64,000 nt of DNA, taken from the NCBI GenBank assembly GCA_037976565.1, contig CP137666.1, forward strand, positions 49,441,271 through 49,505,270, read 5' to 3'. This stretch comes from Mesocentrotus franciscanus (taxonomy: Eukaryota > Echinodermata > Echinoidea > Camarodonta > Strongylocentrotidae). Made by a program: the position numbers and the translations under genes. This document shows, in pieces, positions 60,115 through 64,000 of the stretch. The notes beneath the pieces are model-generated. The model ran no database searches and was not told the origin of the DNA. It was given only the letters and a program-made list of their open reading frames with translations. Numbering within the stretch: position 1 is the stretch's first letter; each line of letters opens with the position of its first letter.

Positions 60115-61890
60115 GTAGGTAACCTACATGTCTGAAATACAATTCATTGGAACATTTCCAATGAATATCTCAGTTCTTCTGTGTATTTGTTGTTGTTGTT
60201 TTGTGTTTGTCATAGCAGGTGAAAATGAGCATGCATTCAGATTAGAGGAGAGGAGATCTAGAGAATATGAATACTGTTTCAGTTCCAGCTATATACTTGT
60301 ATGAATATTATAGCTGGTACCACACCTGTTCATGAAGCTTGTATTATTATTATTGTCTTTTTGTAATGTGTTTCTGAATTTTTAATGATGAAAATTTTCT
60401 TAGAGAAACAAAGAACAAAGATGTTTTACACCATCTTTTATTTATATTACAAAAGTTCCTTACCCCATTAAATGTGATTTGATTTTGGTATAACACATTT
60501 TACATAGCCCATGGACAGAGTTAACTTATCTTGGTATTCAAAGGGTTAAATGAAATTATCATTATGATCTCCTTCTTTAAAATGTCTGCACTTTGAAGAA
60601 CATCAATAAAGAAGAAAAGCAGTTTATGAATGAGGTATATACCTGGCACTGCTGCTTATCATCTCTTTGAATTCTATCATTCCTGTATGAAAAATCTTAC
60701 ATACCTGCATCCTTTGAGGTTAATCCAATGGATTGCTCTACAAACGCTTGCTTGCACACACCCTGTCTCATCTGACATGTCTGACAGGTCTGACGTCACA
60801 ACATCTTGGTATTGTATATTGTTTGGGTCTCAGAAAAAATGAATTCAGCAAAGATTTTCAGGTGCCCTCCATAGAAATTTAGGCGATGTATCATGCAAAT
60901 TTTGGCAACCGACATTAGCATGTTTCATATTTATATATTTTGGGAGCTTATATAAAATGTAATAAATTTTGGAAGACTGATGTGTCTATTTTTGATGAAC
61001 ACTGACTTTTTAAATATAAATGTTAATGTTTTATTTCTATTGAAAAGTGAAAGCTTAGAGGCCTGAGGAGATCTGTTTTATAGGTTTTATTAATTGTCTA
61101 CACACACAAATAAGAGAGAAAAAATATAGCAAAAAGGTCTCCCCAAGTTAAATGTACTTCATTGATAAATAAAATAGTTGAAAATTGGCAAGCATCAGTG
61201 AAAGTAATAAGGAGCCTCAAAGTATCTGCTATAGTATTTTTTTCATTTCCTTGGAAAGTCTTGAAATGAAAAACAAAACTTCACCACAATGCCTCCAGGA
61301 AATGGAGTGAAGGAATATGGATAGTTACTCTTATTTTCAGAGATACATCTGATTAATCTCAGAATATCCCTCTTTTGGTCTATTCTTAGCATCATCATCC
61401 TAATGCATGTACAAGGTTCTTACAGTCAAGAGATACTAAGTTTACATTGATGGTATTAGAATAGAATACTCGTTCTTTGCCCCCACCAAATTGTGATTCA
61501 CTTCAAGTGGAGTATTGAATCATGTACATGGTCTACTATATTTGGCTCTTGATCTAAAAATGAGCTCTTTTGCCAACCACATGGAGATTAGTGGAGTGTG
61601 ATTATCCATGTTAATATGTGCTTTACTGTAAAGAAGAACATCTTATGAAAGAACAAAGTAAAAGAATGAAAAGGGGTTGAATGAAAATGAATCATAGGAG
61701 AACATTAAAGGCTACGTAGAGCAATTGCAGTGTCTTTTAAGACAGTAAAGCATGATTCAGTATATCTTTCGGATTTATAAGACAGCTTCAAAAAACTCTT
61801 TTAAGCCTGTTCAAAAGATTTGAAATTTATTATATATTAAAGCAAAGTATGCAAGAATGAAATTAAGATGTTAATCAATTGCGTAATTAA
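60115..61890. other. No gene recognised (probable DMTF1 intron 14)
   Basis: AT-rich, no coding-like frame linked by splice sites. Confidence 0.5.
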
Positions 61891-62477
61891 AGCTCATATT
61901 CTAGGACAATAAATGTCCATTAATTTGGTACCTACGGCAAGCCTATGCTATTTCGAAGTTGTTCATTTTCATTGCATATCACAAAAATCTTCTAGCTACT
62001 GGATATCCTCAATTGAAATGTCGAAAAATAGCCTCCTCTCTTTGCCTAGAAAGTCAGTCACGGAGCTGGTCCACTATTTGTGACGTCACGCCTGGGGACG
62101 AGTATATTCACGTACCCGGATGTTCCATAGAAAAACATGGGCAGAGAGATACGAATTTCTGCTATTTAGTTTCAAAGTTTAGTTTCATAACTCTATGTAG
62201 AATTCTTCACCTTCCCCAATATTTCATAGTACTAATATCAATTCCCTTTTTCAGAATTATGACATAAACAAGCCAACGATGCGCTATTAGTCGATATTTT
62301 CACCATGTAATTTTGTTTGAGTGTGTTGAATTTGGTGAGATTGTTTTCGTGCGCCGGTAAAGTAGATCCGGTCGTTTGGCTTCGTTCGAGTCTTTCTCGC
62401 GTTCGGTCTAGCTCGCTTTATACATATACACTTTCGATTCACGTACGGTACATATTATATAATTATATCAATTGATA

Positions 62478-62714
62478 ATGGCTGAAGAGTTTGACGAGAA
62501 CGATCTTTTTATGGATTTTGAAGAGTTTATGGAGAAAGATGATGAAAGTAATGAAGGAAAAAGGGACGATAGTGCAGACGAGGATGATGGAAGTTGGGAG
62601 GACGCAAGTACAAGTGGGGGAGAAGACGATAGAGAAGTCGGAGAGCAAGGAGATGTCGACGTTCCTGCAGCCGGGCCGGGAGTAGCGGCAGTAGCACCTA
62701 GCGCTCTAGACTGA
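62478..62714 (+). CDS. Acidic small reading frame within element copy B (possible transposase N-terminus)
   Basis: About 78 codons from ATG at 62478 to a TGA, starting MAEEFDENDLFMDFEEFMEK and rich in Asp/Glu/Ser with a short Pro/Ala/Gly tail. PiggyBac transposases often begin with a disordered acidic region, so a leftover 5' part of a transposase gene is a reasonable guess, but no diagnostic catalytic residue is present. An upstream in-frame ATG at 62472 would add two codons. Confidence 0.5.
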   Translation: MAEEFDENDLFMDFEEFMEKDDESNEGKRDDSADEDDGSWEDASTSGGEDDREVGEQGDVDVPAAGPGVAAVAPSALD

Positions 62715-62980
62715 AGATTTCTGTCTCTTTCGTTCGTTAGTCCCTGGTTAGCCTCTGATTTGGGTAGGGTCGGCTCCTCTCTTTAGAGACAGAAGCCGAC
62801 CATAGTGACTGCATTGCAAACTACTGCTCGCGTCCGAGCATTAAACTAATGCCCAAAATACTACATTTTACCCGATGCATATCCGATGCATTTATTATTG
62901 TAAATTAGGCCTAGGCTAAACTACATCGGTTCCACTTACCAGTTTGACTGTATGATGCGGGGTCTTTTTTCCGGATTTTC

Positions 62981-63131
62981 ATCGCCGAAATTGAGCTCTA
63001 GACCATGTTGAAATTCTTGCAGCTGTATTTTAAACTGTTACTGCGCATGGAGGAAGATGACGTCATCCATTGACAGTAACAGTTTAAAATACGGCTGCAA
63101 GAATTTCAACACGGAGCTCAATTTCGGCGAT
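62981..63131. repeat. Long internal hairpin of element copy B
   Basis: Arms begin ATCGCCGAAATTGAGCTC and end with its complement GAGCTCAATTTCGGCGAT. The loop holds GATGACGTCATC, itself palindromic. One arm has about five extra bases (CTAGA) compared with copy A. Confidence 0.8.
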
Positions 63132-64000
63132 GTACGTTCAACAAGCCGCCTAGAGCAGCGGCCTGGTCTTACCTGCCGATTCCGCTCGCTTCACGAACGT
63201 TCGTGCAAGAGCCGTATCACTTGCGGATGAATATCGTTCATAGACGTCGTCCGCTAAATAGAGGAAGCTTGATCTCGTTCAAGTGTGATATATAAATTTA
63301 AAACAAATATTTAACTGGTTCTGTATCCTTTTTGAGGCAGTCAAACACATCCATGATAATTACAGTCACAGTTCTAGGCCTATTCGTTTCACAAAACTGC
63401 TCCTGTACCTTATCTGATGACAAGATAATGTATATGTACACCCGCCTATTCATACCTGCATATGATTTAACCTTATTTTCCAAGCAGTAAACCCGTCTTA
63501 AAACTCTACCAAAAGGATAATGTGAGGATATAAAAAGAAATCAGTGACTGGAAAACGTTGCTTAGTTATTCTTCATTCAAATAAAAACAGAAAATCTATC
63601 ACATAAACTCGTTAACAAGAAAAATTCTAAGCTCTAACAGGATAGCATTTACGTGGGCATATCATTGGCATTCGCTCTCACTCAGCCCATGATCCCCGGT
63701 CGTGACGTCAAGAATAGAGGACCCGGCAATTCCGCATTTCCGGGTTTCCGACTTCGAGATTTTGGTGGAGTTTACTCGCATAAATTTACTATTCTGAATT
63801 TGTTTTGTCGGTTGAACGCCATTTAGTGTTATTCTGGGGGTTAAAAGCTTTCTATTGATGTGATGATCTCAATATTTGGGATTATCCTAGAATTTCACCT
63901 TTAAGATATGAGGTATGATGGATGTTAGTGCTGTGCCAGGGTTAGATAATACACTGTGTCATACCATATGAATCGTGCACATGTATATGTATATATTCTC

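Larger units (their letters stand above)
61891..63900 (+). mobile_element. 2.0-kb TTAA-flanked element, copy B (piggyBac-like, non-autonomous)
   Basis: TTAA at 61887-61890 and 63901-63904. Matches copy A (7019-9023) throughout in reverse orientation, 2,010 bp against 2,005 bp. Ends share TTCTAGGA.AAT. Carries an intact acidic frame at 62478-62714 and the long hairpin at about 62981-63131. The catalytic part of a transposase is absent. Confidence 0.88.

Overview
The window is animal nuclear DNA. Genes are split into many short exons with GT/AG introns, introns are AT-rich, and simple repeats ((GA)n, (TTC)n, (AC)n, (ATC)n) and short foldback transposons are abundant. The gene content (a motile-cilium subunit, a DMTF1-type Myb factor, an ADAMTS propeptide) and the repeat style suggest a marine deuterostome, most likely an echinoderm such as a sea urchin. 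The organism is inferred; no species-diagnostic sequence was used.

Three protein-coding genes are supported. (1) On the minus strand at 11765-10177, the first two coding exons of an ADAMTS-family secreted metalloprotease (signal peptide and propeptide); its catalytic part is not in the window. (2) On the plus strand at 16289-26901, a complete 14-exon gene for dynein regulatory complex subunit 11 (DRC11/IQCA1), with an IQ motif, a degenerate AAA ATPase module and three lysine-rich tracts. Its exon 6 has an apparent one-base frameshift, and a decayed copy of exon 12 lies just upstream of exon 12. (3) On the plus strand at 32709-60114, fourteen coding exons of a cyclin D-binding Myb-like transcription factor (DMTF1), with the Myb repeats complete and the 3' end missing or outside the window.

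Layout: 1-10.1 kb is the large ADAMTS intron 2 or flanking DNA, with foldback elements and copy A of a 2.0 kb TTAA-flanked element. 11.8-16.3 kb is intergenic, with a hAT-type MITE and long microsatellites. 16.3-26.9 kb is DRC11. 26.9-32.7 kb is intergenic, with a TA-flanked MITE and a CpG-richer stretch that may hold the DMTF1 promoter. 33-44 kb holds DMTF1 introns packed with distinct inverted-repeat elements, a tRNA-derived SINE and telomere-like CCCTAA elements. 44-60 kb holds two large, mostly featureless introns. 61.9-63.9 kb is copy B of the 2.0 kb element, inverted relative to copy A.

The genes do not form one pathway: DRC11 acts in ciliary axonemes, DMTF1 in the nucleus and the ADAMTS protein outside the cell. 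The most unusual material is in the mobile elements, above all a 469-bp element at 36902-37370 built from about 21 copies of an 11-bp word, direct in one half and inverted in the other, between 8-bp target duplications.
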